64,000 nt of DNA from contig JAAXXY010000004.1 of the NCBI GenBank assembly GCA_013334225.1, positions 62,001 through 126,000 of the forward strand, read 5' to 3'. Each line of letters begins with the position of its first letter. Within the stretch, counting starts at the first letter, position 1. Source of the DNA: Chlorobiaceae bacterium (GTDB lineage Bacteria > Bacteroidota > Chlorobiia > Chlorobiales > Chlorobiaceae). Shown piece by piece: positions 37,692 through 47,196 of this stretch. Position numbers and translations under genes: made by a program. The notes beneath the pieces were generated by a model. That model did no database searches. It was given only the letters and a program-made list of their open reading frames with translations, and had not been told where the DNA came from.

Positions 37692-37730
37692 TTTGTCCCT
37701 TAGGTCATTGCAGTCCCTAAAGTCCTTTTT
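37692..37730. repeat. Phased 9-nt repeat array D
   Basis: GTC occurs exactly every 9 bp at 37695, 37704, 37713 and 37722 (GTCCCTTAG, GTCATTGCA, GTCCCTAAA, GTCCTTTTT), opposite in orientation to arrays A and C. It ends 7 bp before the next start codon and probably overlaps that gene's 5' leader. Confidence 0.6.
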
Positions 37731-37737
37731 TTCACCC

Positions 37738-38949
37738 ATGACCCTCGAAGAACTGCAGAATCTGCTTGAACCGAAGGTGCAGGACCTTCTTGCGCGGCAT
37801 GCTGCAAATGATCCTGCAGCTTTTGCCCTGCAGTATCACGGACACCGGGAATTGCCTGTCAGGGCCATGGCCGAACAGCTTTCCTGCGGGAAAAAAGCCC
37901 TGAAGAAATTGGCCCGCCTTTCAACTTCAGGACTGCTTTACACCTCGCTTGCCCTCGAACAGTGTTCCGGAGAGCGCATGGCGGGTTACAGGGCAACCCT
38001 TTTATCCGGTAAAAGAGTGATTGATCTGAGCGGCGGGCTCGGAATCGACAGCATGTTTCTTGCCCGTGTATTTCAGGAGGTGGTTTACTGCGAACGTGAC
38101 GAGGTGCTTTGTGCACTTGCAGCACACAATATGCGAAAGGCAGGTATTTCAAATGTCGTGATACGTCATGGCGAAAGCATGGAACTGCTCGCTTCCTGTC
38201 CGGATGACTTTTTCGACTGGATTTTTGCCGATCCGGCCCGAAGGGAGCAGGGACGGAAATCGGTCGGTCTTCACACTTCGAGCCCCGATGTCATCGCCGG
38301 CCATGATCTGATGCGGAGCAAAGCCCGGCATATATGCATCAAGGCATCTCCCGCTCTCGAAACAAGCGCTCTTCAGGAGGTGCTTCCTTCGCTTTCATCT
38401 ATCCTGGTGGTTTCGGTTCAGGGAGAGTGCAAGGAAATCATGCTGTTTCTCGACCGCGAACGTCCGGCGGGTTCTCCTGTTTCCATGAAAGCCGTCTGTC
38501 TTGGACCCGGTCAAGATGAAATTGTTGAGATCACCGGTGGCGGAGATACAGGAAAAAACGTAGCAGATGCCGTGAAAGAGTTTTTCTACGAACCTGATCC
38601 CGCGATCATCAAGTCGAAATTGACCGGGCAGCTGGCCCTGGACCATGGACTGGGATTTGTAAACCGGACTGTTGACTTTCTCACGTCAGATACCCTGATC
38701 GAACCTTTTCCCGGCAGGTCGTTCGAAACGGTGGATTGTGTTCCATACAAACCGAAAACCTTTGCAACATTTCTCGATAGGCATCATCTCGTGCAAACCG
38801 GGGCAAGCATCCAGCGTCGAGATTTTCCCCACCCGGCGGATGAACTCCGGAAAAAATTCAGGCTGAAGGAAAACGCCCTGCATTTTCTTTTTTTTACCCG
38901 GAACCGTTCAAACGATCCGATCTGTATCTACTGCCGCAGGCTTTCCTGA
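37738..38949 (+). CDS. SAM-dependent methyltransferase with THUMP-like C-terminal domain
   Basis: 403 aa from ATG 37738; the open frame upstream is only translated repeat array D, so the TTG at 37693 was rejected. The SAM fold is shown by RVIDLSGGLGIDSMFLAR (motif I), VVYCERDEVLCALA (motif II) and WIFADPARRE (motif IV, D-P-A-R). The C-terminal 100 residues match the THUMP-like domain of this bacterial family (YKPKTFATFLDRHHL). RNA or small-molecule substrate is not known. It overlaps convergent ppx by 22 bp. Confidence 0.82.
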   Translation: MTLEELQNLLEPKVQDLLARHAANDPAAFALQYHGHRELPVRAMAEQLSCGKKALKKLARLSTSGLLYTSLALEQCSGERMAGYRATLLSGKRVIDLSGGLGIDSMFLARVFQEVVYCERDEVLCALAAHNMRKAGISNVVIRHGESMELLASCPDDFFDWIFADPARREQGRKSVGLHTSSPDVIAGHDLMRSKARHICIKASPALETSALQEVLPSLSSILVVSVQGECKEIMLFLDRERPAGSPVSMKAVCLGPGQDEIVEITGGGDTGKNVADAVKEFFYEPDPAIIKSKLTGQLALDHGLGFVNRTVDFLTSDTLIEPFPGRSFETVDCVPYKPKTFATFLDRHHLVQTGASIQRRDFPHPADELRKKFRLKENALHFLFFTRNRSNDPICIYCRRLS

Positions 38950-39869
38950 AGGCGGAGCAGCTCTTTCTGGGCCATTCCGAAGCGGAGCCCCTGGATGCTG
39001 ACCCGGATTTCAGGGATGCCGAGCATGCGCATGAACTGATGCAGGATAAGGGTTCCCATCGTGATGACGTCGGCCCTCCCTTCAGGTACTCCGAGTTCGA
39101 TGATCTCTTCGATGGTGCTTTTCTTCAATGTTTCGAGGATTGAATGCACGCTCTCGAAATCGAGGGTGAAGTTGTGCACTTTCATGGCATCGAAATGTTT
39201 CAGTCCCTGTGCAATCTGCGCGATACTTGTCAGTGTTCCGGCCACGCCATAGACATGGGTTCTTGATGCGAAAAAAGGTATGATGCCCGAGGTGAATGCT
39301 TCGTTTATTGCACCCTTTGCAGCCTTGAACTCTTTCGCGGAAGGAGGAAGGTCTGTAAAAAAACGTTCGGTGAGCCTTACCGAGCCGATATCGATACTGA
39401 CGCTTTCCGTAAGGCCGCAGAGCGATCCCATCGAAATTTCCGTGCTGCCTCCGCCGATGTCGAGCACCGTGAAGAGTTCGGGAACGTCGGTCATACCGGC
39501 TACGGCACCGAAAAATGTCAGTTCGGCTTCTTCCCTGCCGGTTAGGCACTCGATAGTGATGCCTGTAAGGGCAGCTATTTCTTTAATGACGGCCTGCCGG
39601 TTTCCGGCATCTCTCAGGGCACTCGTGCCTGCAGCGATGATGGAATCGCATCCATGTTCACGGCTGATCGTGAGGTGATCCTCGAGGCAGGTGTTCAGAC
39701 GCTGAAGGGCTTCGGTGTCGATGATTTTTTCAGCATCCACGTTTTTCCCCAGCCTCAAGATGGTCTGCTTGTGGAAGACCGGTAAGATCGTACCGCTCTC
39801 CGGTTCGAGGTCGGTGATAAGCAGAAGTGCGGTATTGGTGCCGATATCGATGCATGAAACCCTTTTCAT
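38928..39869 (-). CDS. ppx: Exopolyphosphatase / guanosine pentaphosphatase family
   Basis: 313 aa from ATG 39869; the 42 upstream in-frame codons come from prmA sequence and are rejected. Actin-like ATPase fold: CIDIGTNTALLLITDLE near residue 5, and VLDIGGGSTEISMGSLCG (phosphate loop). The lengths and GVAGTLTSIAQIAQGL fit the short Ppx/GppA form without an HD domain. It hydrolyses polyphosphate or pppGpp. It lies downstream of prmA on the same strand (25 bp) and its 3' end overlaps the methyltransferase gene. Confidence 0.9.
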   Translation of the reverse strand: MKRVSCIDIGTNTALLLITDLEPESGTILPVFHKQTILRLGKNVDAEKIIDTEALQRLNTCLEDHLTISREHGCDSIIAAGTSALRDAGNRQAVIKEIAALTGITIECLTGREEAELTFFGAVAGMTDVPELFTVLDIGGGSTEISMGSLCGLTESVSIDIGSVRLTERFFTDLPPSAKEFKAAKGAINEAFTSGIIPFFASRTHVYGVAGTLTSIAQIAQGLKHFDAMKVHNFTLDFESVHSILETLKKSTIEEIIELGVPEGRADVITMGTLILHQFMRMLGIPEIRVSIQGLRFGMAQKELLRLQESLRQ

Positions 39870-39894
39870 AGTCTGTATGTCGTTGTGTTGATCA

Positions 39895-40761
39895 TCATAG
39901 TGGACGAACAAGGCTCGAGAGCCATTCCTCTTCGTAAACAGTTCGAACGACGCCGTAACCGAGCCTCTTGATGAGCTTTTTAAGCCATGGCTCATCGTAG
40001 ATCAGGATGCCGGAAAGCAGGACAACCGCATCCGGCGCATTAATCCTGATAACAGGCAGGATCCTGTCGATCACGTTCTTGTTGATATTTGCAAGGATCA
40101 GATCATAACCCTCTTTCAGGTTTGCCACGAGATCTTCCTCGGCATCGAGAAGCTTCACCTCGATGTCAGGTGCATTGTTTTTCCCGATATTTTCAATGGC
40201 GTTTTCCGCAGCCCAGGAGTTGTTGTCGAATGCAAGGATAGACAGGTTGTTACCGAGCTTGCGGGCAGCGATGGCCAGCACGCCGGTTCCGGTGCCGATA
40301 TCCATGATTTTCCTCTCCCTGAGATCGAGGTTCTCCATCTGCCTGAGCATCAGGCGCGTAGTTGCGTGGTAACCGGTACCGAATGACATTTTCGGGTTGA
40401 TCTCTATGACGATCTGTCCGGGTTTCGGGGTAATGTCCTTGTTTTTCTGGACTATCACCATGCGCTCAGAGATTTCGATAGGCTGCAGATGGGCTTCCCA
40501 TTCGGCATTCCAGTTCCTGTCCGCCATGAAACTGGCCTTGTATTGCGGAATGCTTCCGAACCGTTCCTGCAGCATGACCCGGATGGACTGTTCCTTTTCG
40601 GGTGTCCACTCGGATTCGGGCAGGTAGGCCAGAAGGCGCTGATCCTCTTCCTGGAAATACTCTATTCCTTCCCCGGCAAGCAGCGCGATGTAGAGTTCAT
40701 GCAGTGACGGGGCGATCTCGATGGCCAGTTCGATATAATGGTGCGTTCCGGTTTGCGTCAT
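39895..40761 (-). CDS. prmA: Ribosomal protein L11 methyltransferase
   Basis: 288 aa. The N-terminal substrate domain is followed by the SAM domain with MSFGTGYHATTRLMLRQME, KIMDIGTGTGVLAIAARKLG (motif I) and DLILANINKNVID (N-I-N/K variant of the N-P-P-like motif). It trimethylates several sites on L11. It is upstream of ppx and probably cotranscribed. Upstream of it lies only a decayed NlpC/P60 gene. Confidence 0.92.
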   Translation of the reverse strand: MTQTGTHHYIELAIEIAPSLHELYIALLAGEGIEYFQEEDQRLLAYLPESEWTPEKEQSIRVMLQERFGSIPQYKASFMADRNWNAEWEAHLQPIEISERMVIVQKNKDITPKPGQIVIEINPKMSFGTGYHATTRLMLRQMENLDLRERKIMDIGTGTGVLAIAARKLGNNLSILAFDNNSWAAENAIENIGKNNAPDIEVKLLDAEEDLVANLKEGYDLILANINKNVIDRILPVIRINAPDAVVLLSGILIYDEPWLKKLIKRLGYGVVRTVYEEEWLSSLVRPL

Positions 40762-40799
40762 AGTTCAGAGGAAAGGTTTTTCATTGACAGTCTGGTCTT

Positions 40800-41295
40800 G
40801 TTTTCCTGTCCCAATATATGATTTCGGAAGTTTAAAGCGCATTTCCGGATACCCTCTGTCATGCAGTGCCTTATTCCGTTGTTATGAGCCTTGACGAGCA
40901 AGGCCCCGTACTTCCAAGGGAGTGCGTGCTCTGCGCATGTCCGTGGCAGGAGCATGCGGAAATTTTTTTTCATAGTGGAACCCTGCAAATCCGGAGCAGT
41001 CGAAACCCTCAGGGCTCGAACCGCCAAAACGATACCCGGTGCCGAAGCAGCTGCCGATCGATGAAAAGAGTCCATGGAGCGATTTTCCTGAAACCTTGAG
41101 CGGCAGCTGCCTGGTTACGGAAGCACCGCCGGCCTCCGGAAGACAGGATATATACGATTTTCTCTTTTTTAAATTATATTTGCAATCCTGATCAAAACCA
41201 GGGGCCAGCCTGGAATCTCCGGCAGCCCGACAGGCAGAACAGCATTCCGCCGTTGATGCGGAGGAGCGGAGCGGCACGGATAGAGTCCGTTGCAT
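40800..41295 (-). pseudogene. Decayed NlpC/P60 cell-wall peptidase
   Basis: On the minus strand a frame starting at 41295 includes GTGYRFGGSSPEGFDCSGFAG, the start of the NlpC/P60 catalytic domain with its Cys (DCSGF), here quoted in part. The frame then reads toward a stop at 40882. The likeness continues in another frame with MLLPRTCAEHALPW and LLVKAHNNGIRH, matching the expected LPR-S-AEQ and F-K-T-HN-GI-H segments, though the catalytic His region no longer reads properly. At least two frame breaks are present. It fills most of the 684-bp gap between prmA and aspartokinase; 41296-41445 holds nothing recognised. Confidence 0.6.
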
Positions 41296-41445
41296 GAAGG
41301 TGGAAAGGCTTGAGAACGGGTTCTTTTTATCCTGAATGTGCTCATTACTTTAAGGATTCCAAAAAAGAGCCGGCCGATTATCAGGAAAAATATAATGACT
41401 TTAAGAATACCTTAATCGATTGGACAATCAATTTTTTTTGAAGAT

Positions 41446-42861
41446 ATGGCTGTGATGAAATTCGGAGGGACCTCCGTTGGAACGGCTCAGGCTATGCAGC
41501 AGGCGATAACCATTGTGGCTCGGGAAAAGGAGAGAGCAACTCCCCTTGTCGTGCTCAGCGCATGCAGCGGCATTACCAATAAACTGATACAGATTGCAGA
41601 TGCTGCAGGCCGCAGCGCGCTCGACGATGCGATAGCCCTTGCCGCGGATGTCCGCAGGCATCATCTCGACCTTGCCTCCGTTCTTGTCGGAGATCCGGCT
41701 CGAAGGGAAGAGCTCTGCTCAAAAATAGAAGAGTTTGTCTCCCGGCTCGAGATGCTGATCAAAGGTATCGAAATCGTGGGAGAACTGACCGAACGGACAA
41801 AGGATATGTTCTGCTCCTTCGGTGAACTGCTCTCGACGACGGTTTTCGCTGCAGCGATGAAGGACCAGGGATACGATGTCCAGTGGCTCGATGTCCGCAC
41901 GGTCATGATTACCGACAGTAACTTCGGTTTTGCCCGTCCCCTCAACGAGGTATGTGAAGAGAATGTGCGCCGGATCATAAAACCGTTGCTCAAGAGGGGC
42001 ACGATCGTCATCACCCAGGGATATATCGGGGCTACGAAAGAGGGTAAAACCACGACGCTCGGCAGAGGCGGTTCCGACTTTTCGGCAGCGCTGCTCGGTG
42101 CCTGGCTCGACGACAACTCGATCCAGATCTGGACCGATGTCGATGGTGTCATGACCTGCGATCCGCGGCTTGTACCCGAAGCAAGGAGTATCAGAGTGAT
42201 GACCTTTTCCGAGGCTGCCGAACTGGCCTACCTTGGCGCCAAGGTGCTGCATCCCGACACCATTGCCCCGGCGGTGGAGAAGAATATTCCTGTCTATGTG
42301 CTGAACTCCTGGCACCCCGATGCTAAAGGCACCATTATCACCAACGATCCCGAAAGGCTTGCAGGTATGAGTTACAAGGGCCTTGTGAAATCGATCGCCG
42401 TGAAGAAGGGACAGTGCATCATCAATATCCATTCGAACCGCATGCTTGGACGACACGGGTTCATGAACGAACTGTTCGGCGTCTTCTCCCGTTACGGTGT
42501 CTCAGTCGAGATGATTTCGACCAGCGAGGTTTCGGTTTCGCTTACGGTCGATGAAAAAAGTTTCAGCAACGATCTGATCGATGACCTGAAAAGCTTTGCG
42601 GATGTCGAAATCGAGCATAACGTCGCCACTGTCAGTGTCGTCGGCGACAATCTCCGGATGTCCCGCGGGGTTGCAGGCAGGATATTCAGTGACCTGAAAG
42701 ATGTGAACATAAGGATGATCTCCCAGGGGGCCTCGGAGATCAATGTCGGTTTTGTGGTCGAGGACAAGGATGTCGTAACAGCTGTGAACAACCTTCACCG
42801 GGAGTTTTTCTCTGGCCTCGAGGCCGAGGGAATCTTCGAAGTGCCGGCCGGCAGGCCGTAA
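41446..42861 (+). CDS. lysC: Aspartate kinase (monofunctional)
   Basis: 471 aa. [15 protein letters not shown] is the kinase start; [18 protein letters not shown] and [13 protein letters not shown] hold ATP and aspartate. Two ACT domains end the protein ([42 protein letters not shown]), typical sites of lysine and/or threonine feedback. No homoserine dehydrogenase domain follows, so the enzyme is monofunctional. It phosphorylates aspartate for lysine, threonine and methionine synthesis. It lies 44 bp upstream of purM. Confidence 0.94.
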   Translation: MAVMKFGGTSVGTAQAMQQAITIVAREKERATPLVVLSACSGITNKLIQIADAAGRSALDDAIALAADVRRHHLDLASVLVGDPARREELCSKIEEFVSRLEMLIKGIEIVGELTERTKDMFCSFGELLSTTVFAAAMKDQGYDVQWLDVRTVMITDSNFGFARPLNEVCEENVRRIIKPLLKRGTIVITQGYIGATKEGKTTTLGRGGSDFSAALLGAWLDDNSIQIWTDVDGVMTCDPRLVPEARSIRVMTFSEAAELAYLGAKVLHPDTIAPAVEKNIPVYVLNSWHPDAKGTIITNDPERLAGMSYKGLVKSIAVKKGQCIINIHSNRMLGRHGFMNELFGVFSRYGVSVEMISTSEVSVSLTVDEKSFSNDLIDDLKSFADVEIEHNVATVSVVGDNLRMSRGVAGRIFSDLKDVNIRMISQGASEINVGFVVEDKDVVTAVNNLHREFFSGLEAEGIFEVPAGRP

Positions 42862-42905
42862 AGTCGAAATGTTATTCAATGATTTAAAGAGCGAGGGGGC
42901 AGAAG

Positions 42906-43895
42906 ATGGATTATAAAAAAGCCGGGGTCGATATCAGTGCAGGGGAAGAGTTTGTCCGTATGATCAAGTCCGATGTGCGCGGTACATTCACAAAAGGGGT
43001 TATTACCGATATCGGAGCGTTCGGGGGATTTTTCATGCCGGATTTTTCCGGGTATGAAAAACCGGTCCTTGTCAGCAGCATCGACGGTGTCGGGACGAAG
43101 CTCAAGATTGCCGTCGAGCTTGGCGTCTACAATACCGTCGGCTCGTGCCTCGTGAACCATTGCGTTAACGATATCCTCGCCTGCGGTGCAAAGCCTCTCT
43201 TTTTCCTTGATTACTATGCCTGCGGGAAGCTGACTCCAGCCATTGCCGCAGAAGTGGTCAAAGGCATGGTGAATGCCTGCCGTGAAAACGGATGCGCCCT
43301 TATCGGAGGAGAAACCGCCGAGATGCCCGGTCTCTACCAGACGGAGGATTTCGATCTTGCCGGATCCATCGTCGGGGTCGTCGATCATGGCAGAATCGTC
43401 AACGGCTCTTCGATAAAGCCAGGGGACGTGCTGCTCGGCATTCCCTCGAACGGTCTGCATACCAATGGTTACTCCCTCGCCCGAAAGGTTTTCGAGGGAA
43501 GGATGAACGAGTCATTTGCCGGTCTCGAAGGGTCGGTCGGCGAAGAGCTCCTGAAAATCCACCGTTCATACCTTTCACTTGTCGAACCGTTCCTTGGCTC
43601 TGCGGACCTCAAGGGGCTTTCACACATTACCGGCGGAGGCCTTATGGGCAATACCATGCGGATAGTTCCCGACGGGCTGAAGCTCGACATAGACTGGAGC
43701 TCATGGCCTGAACCCGTGATTTTCGGCATTATCCGCAGAGAAGGCAACGTGCCCGAGGAGGACATGCGGAGAACGTTCAATCTCGGAATCGGGTTGGTCA
43801 TGGTTGTCGAAAGGAACGCTGTTGAGCGCATAAACGCAGAGTTGAAATCTCGGCAGGAAAATGCTTACATTATAGGGCAGGTATCCTCTGAATAA
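42906..43895 (+). CDS. purM: Phosphoribosylformylglycinamidine cyclo-ligase
   Basis: 329 aa. [20 protein letters not shown] opens the protein, [13 protein letters not shown] and [19 protein letters not shown] are the ATP-binding loops, [14 protein letters not shown] is the PurM signature and [11 protein letters not shown] lies in the C-terminal half. It closes the imidazole ring to AIR in purine synthesis. A Shine-Dalgarno-like GAGGGGGCAGAAG precedes ATG 42906. It sits in a same-strand run with lysC, plsY and gpsA. Confidence 0.95.
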   Translation: MDYKKAGVDISAGEEFVRMIKSDVRGTFTKGVITDIGAFGGFFMPDFSGYEKPVLVSSIDGVGTKLKIAVELGVYNTVGSCLVNHCVNDILACGAKPLFFLDYYACGKLTPAIAAEVVKGMVNACRENGCALIGGETAEMPGLYQTEDFDLAGSIVGVVDHGRIVNGSSIKPGDVLLGIPSNGLHTNGYSLARKVFEGRMNESFAGLEGSVGEELLKIHRSYLSLVEPFLGSADLKGLSHITGGGLMGNTMRIVPDGLKLDIDWSSWPEPVIFGIIRREGNVPEEDMRRTFNLGIGLVMVVERNAVERINAELKSRQENAYIIGQVSSE

Positions 43896-43931
43896 TATCC
43901 CTGCTTACAAGAACTCAAATCGGACCGATTT

Positions 43932-44639
43932 ATGAGCACGTTGATAGCGATATTACTGGTGAGCTATGTCATAGGTTCCATTCCGACAAGCCTGATTGCC
44001 GGAAAGATGCTCAAAGGCATCGATATCCGTCAGTTCGGCAGCGGTAACGCCGGAGGTACCAACGCTTTCAGGGTCCTCGGCTGGAAAGCCGGTCTGGCCG
44101 TCACGCTCATCGATATTCTCAAGGGCATCGTTGCCGCCGTTTCCGTGGTCGCCTATTTCAGGTATCATCCTCTGGGGGCTTTTCCTGACATAAACGAGGT
44201 TGCTCTCCGCCTGCTTGCAGGATTGAGCGCTGTCATCGGCCACGTCTTCACGCTTTTTGCCGGTTTCAGGGGCGGAAAAGGGGTCAGCACTGCCGCCGGA
44301 ATGCTGATCGGTATCGCTCCGGTAAGCATGCTGATGGTTATCGGGGTGTTCCTGCTGACCGTTTATATTTCACGGTACGTCTCCGTCGCGTCCATACTGG
44401 CAGCAATCGCGTTTCCGCTTATCATCGTCATCAGGAAATACATTTTCGAACTGGGAAGCGGCCTTGACTACTATATCAGGCTCTTCGGGTCGTCGATTTC
44501 CATACATGACAGTCTTGACTATCATCTCATCATTTTCGGGCTGATCGTAGCTCTTGGAATATTGTACACGCACCGCACGAATATCAGAAGACTGTTTTCC
44601 GGTACCGAGAACCGCGTCAGATTCGGCAAACATGCGTAA
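43932..44639 (+). CDS. plsY: Glycerol-3-phosphate acyltransferase PlsY
   Basis: 235 aa, integral membrane, with about five to seven helices. Motif 1 is [19 protein letters not shown], followed by [15 protein letters not shown] (phosphate loop), [21 protein letters not shown] (split motif 2) and a C-terminal [19 protein letters not shown] (motif 3). It transfers acyl from acyl phosphate to glycerol-3-phosphate in the inner membrane. It lies 15 bp before gpsA, which makes its substrate; the pair is commonly linked. Confidence 0.93.
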   Translation: MSTLIAILLVSYVIGSIPTSLIAGKMLKGIDIRQFGSGNAGGTNAFRVLGWKAGLAVTLIDILKGIVAAVSVVAYFRYHPLGAFPDINEVALRLLAGLSAVIGHVFTLFAGFRGGKGVSTAAGMLIGIAPVSMLMVIGVFLLTVYISRYVSVASILAAIAFPLIIVIRKYIFELGSGLDYYIRLFGSSISIHDSLDYHLIIFGLIVALGILYTHRTNIRRLFSGTENRVRFGKHA

Positions 44640-44654
44640 CGGTATTTCAATCTG

Positions 44655-45656
44655 ATGAAAATCGCCGTTTTGGGAGCCGGCAGCTGGGGCACCACCCTTG
44701 CTGTGCTTCTTGCCAAAAAAAACTATTCTGTCCGTCTCTGGGCTCACCGTCCGGAATTTGCCGCCCAGCTCGAGACCGAGCGAGAAAACCGCCGCTACCT
44801 CAAGGGTGTGCAGTTTCCTGAAAACCTCCGGGTTGTAGAAGAGCTCGGGGCCCTTGTCTCCTGGGCCGGCATGATTGTCACGGCTGTTCCGTCTCAGGCT
44901 GTTCGGGAAACGGTAAACGGTTTCAGCGACTTGCCGCTCGATGGAAAGATATTTGTCAATGTCGCCAAAGGCATCGAACTGGGGACCGGAAAACGAATGT
45001 CCGAAGTGCTGCTTGAAACGTTGCCGGGACTTCTCCCTGATCAGGTAACCGCTTTGTACGGGCCGAGCCATGCCGAGGAGGTCGCAAAGGAGCAGCCGAC
45101 AACGGTTGTCGCATCATCATCTTCGCTCCAGACCGCTGAAAAAGTACAGGAAGTGTTCCATACCAGCAGGTTCAGGGTTTATGTCAATACCGATATCGTC
45201 GGGGTTGAAATTGCCGGTTCGGTCAAGAACATCATCGCCATTGCCGCGGGGATTTCAGACGGCATAGGGTTCGGCGACAATGCCAAGGCTGCGATCATCA
45301 CGAGGGGACTTGCCGAAATTTCGAGGCTCTGCACCCGGCTTGGAGGTGATCCGATGACCATTTCCGGACTTTCCGGAATCGGCGACCTGGTGGTTACCTG
45401 CCTGAGCCGCCACAGCAGGAACAGGTATGTGGGTGAAGAGATCGGAAAAGGGCGGACGCTCGACGATGTCATCTGCCACATGAACATGATAGCCGAAGGT
45501 GTTCTTTCTTCGAGGGCGGTTTTTGACCTCAGCAGGTCGCTTGGCGTTGAGATGCCGATTACCCGGGCGGTTTACGAAATGCTTTTCGAGAAAAAGCCGG
45601 TCGAGCAGGCCATTCTTGACCTCATGGCTCGCGATCCGAAGGGGGAACGGGATTGA
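44655..45656 (+). CDS. gpsA: NAD(P)-dependent glycerol-3-phosphate dehydrogenase
   Basis: 333 aa. [16 protein letters not shown] binds NAD(P), [17 protein letters not shown] and [20 protein letters not shown] (Lys general acid) are active-site segments, and [14 protein letters not shown] ends the core. It reduces dihydroxyacetone phosphate to supply PlsY directly upstream. The last 35 bp overlap convergent sixA. Confidence 0.95.
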   Translation: MKIAVLGAGSWGTTLAVLLAKKNYSVRLWAHRPEFAAQLETERENRRYLKGVQFPENLRVVEELGALVSWAGMIVTAVPSQAVRETVNGFSDLPLDGKIFVNVAKGIELGTGKRMSEVLLETLPGLLPDQVTALYGPSHAEEVAKEQPTTVVASSSSLQTAEKVQEVFHTSRFRVYVNTDIVGVEIAGSVKNIIAIAAGISDGIGFGDNAKAAIITRGLAEISRLCTRLGGDPMTISGLSGIGDLVVTCLSRHSRNRYVGEEIGKGRTLDDVICHMNMIAEGVLSSRAVFDLSRSLGVEMPITRAVYEMLFEKKPVEQAILDLMARDPKGERD

Positions 45657-46158
45657 GGACGGGGAATGTGTGTTTTTCAGGCATTTCGTACCAGACGGTT
45701 TTCCCCTTGCTGTAAGAACTGTCACTCCAGCACCGGACATACAGATCGATACGCACCACTCCGCAGGGGGCAAGGCTGTCGAGGTTTTTTCCTGAAAAAA
45801 GGTTGGCAAATTCCAGAAGGGAAGGATTGTGTCCGAAGATCATCGCTGTCCTGCAGCTGTCGGGGATTTCACGTATGGTATCGAGCAATGCGCCCGTTTC
45901 CCCTTCATAAAGTTCGAATTTCTGCTGAATGAGGTTGTCAGGGTAGTCGAGAACGTCGCAGAAAAGTTTTGCCGTGGTGATCGCCCTGTTTGCCGGGCTT
46001 GAAATTACCAGATCGGGCATCACTTTTTTTTCTTTCAGCATCGATGCCATGAGAGGAGCCGTTCGCATTCCGCGTTCACTGAGCGTGCGGTCAAAATCGG
46101 TTGTGACCCCGTGTTCCCATCCGGATTTGGCATGCCGGACAATGTAGAGCGTCTTCAT
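45622..46158 (-). CDS. sixA: SixA-type phosphohistidine phosphatase
   Basis: 178 aa. Histidine-phosphatase fold with the RHG-type motif at the start ([14 protein letters not shown], His as phospho-acceptor), [14 protein letters not shown], and the second catalytic His in [13 protein letters not shown]. SixA-like proteins dephosphorylate HPt domains of relay kinases or EI-Ntr of the nitrogen PTS. The protein is some 15 residues longer at the C-terminus than E. coli SixA; that tail overlaps gpsA on the opposite strand. Confidence 0.88.
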   Translation of the reverse strand: MKTLYIVRHAKSGWEHGVTTDFDRTLSERGMRTAPLMASMLKEKKVMPDLVISSPANRAITTAKLFCDVLDYPDNLIQQKFELYEGETGALLDTIREIPDSCRTAMIFGHNPSLLEFANLFSGKNLDSLAPCGVVRIDLYVRCWSDSSYSKGKTVWYEMPEKHTFPVLNPVPPSDREP

Positions 46159-46264
46159 CTTAGCATCAACTATTCTTTATATTCCCCATTCCTCATATTT
46201 TCGATAAGGACTTTGACAAGATAGGGTTTTCCTTTCTTTGAATCATGTTGTTCAAGCAAAATCA

Positions 46265-46550
46265 TTATGTGTAAGGGTAATTTATTGTCATCCTTCGATC
46301 CGGAACCATATCGGCATTGAACGTCATTATGAGGAAAAGGCCGGCAAGAAAGGCCATGATCATGTACAGCGTAGAGTAAAGTAATACCAGAAAAGCAAAA
46401 ATCGGCCAAGTTGAAGAATCCTCCTGAAAAAGAAGGAAATACCAGGGTCCTTCAGATTGACGACATCAACGGCGCATGATGAACGCCCTCAGCATCACGA
46501 TGAAGAAAGTCGAAAAACATCCATAAAGAGTTTCTTTTTAAACCCTTACC
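46265..46550 (-). pseudogene. C-terminal remnant of a cytochrome b/b6-like quinol oxidoreductase subunit
   Basis: On the minus strand, ending at TAA (46265-46267), one frame has no start codon but reads GPWYFLLFQEDSSTWPIFA, then YSTLYMIMAFLAGLFLIMTF and DRRMTINYPYT. A helix after PWYF-x-x-x-QE is typical of the C-terminal part of cytochrome b. Just upstream two other frames give DVVNLK and EGVHHAP, the segment that normally precedes PWYF. So this is a tail fragment with at least two frame breaks. The rest of the gap (46551-46755) shows no gene. Confidence 0.45.
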
Positions 46551-46755
46551 ATAGTTTTAAAAACGCAGGCACAAGAACAGTTCCTTCCGGCAGAGTCACG
46601 GTCCCGGCCGGAAAGGTTCATATGCGCAATGCGGAGCTCCGGAAAAGTTGTCATCTGCGATGTTTTTTTTCAGGAAGCAATATTTGATGTATTATTATTG
46701 ATACTCAGAAGGTGTCAATGCTGAATTTCCTCAAAACCACAAGAAACAACCGTTT

Positions 46756-47079
46756 ATGAAAAAATCAGTCGCAGGTGTTCTGGCTCTTGCTGCCATGGGA
46801 ATGTTTTGTGGAGTTTCCTATGCGGCGGACCAGGAACAAACTTCCGGCAAGCAGGAACCTGTTGCAAAGTCCGATGAAGAAATAACGCCGTATAAGAAAC
46901 AGGTGCAGCCAAAGGCGAATGTAAAATACAAGCGTGTTGGAAAAAACTGGATAAACCCTCAGCCTGAACCTCCGGGAGACATGATCAATCCGGCGAAACA
47001 TCCCAATCCCGGCGAAAAACTGTGGTTGAACCCTCAGCCTGAACCGCCCAAGCCGCCTGATCCGACTATTAAAAAATGA
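46756..47079 (+). CDS. Small secreted protein with NPQPEPP repeats
   Basis: 107 aa with a clear signal peptide (MKKSVAGVLALAAMGMFCG, cut after SYA, about residue 23). The mature 84 residues are polar, with no Cys, and carry two near-identical motifs, KNWINPQPEPPGD and KLWLNPQPEPPKP, separated by 24 residues. The WxNPQPEPP signature recurs in small exported proteins of several phyla as I recall, but I know of no function. The Pro-rich extended region suggests a binding or wall-associated peptide. Monocistronic. Confidence 0.7.
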   Translation: MKKSVAGVLALAAMGMFCGVSYAADQEQTSGKQEPVAKSDEEITPYKKQVQPKANVKYKRVGKNWINPQPEPPGDMINPAKHPNPGEKLWLNPQPEPPKPPDPTIKK

Positions 47080-47196
47080 ACAATGACCGTTACGAACAGC
47101 TATGTTCAGGCGTATCCCACAGGGGTTTGAAAAGCCGATTCCTGAAGCTGTCCGGAGCGGAGGATCTCCATTTGTGGTTCAGATGCTTATGCCGGT

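Noticed and set aside
36001..37730. CRISPR array
   Set aside because: The repeat units are 9 bp, degenerate and contiguous, without spacers, and no cas genes are present.
37693..37737. TTG start for the THUMP-like methyltransferase
   Set aside because: The added residues are the translated 9-nt repeat array; ATG 37738 gives the normal N-terminus.
39870..39995. Upstream start for ppx (42 extra codons)
   Set aside because: The extra residues are translated from prmA's 3' end in another frame; the family start is at 39869.
46170..46409. 79-codon minus-strand ORF
   Set aside because: It is out of frame with the cytochrome b remnant in the same stretch and has no family likeness.
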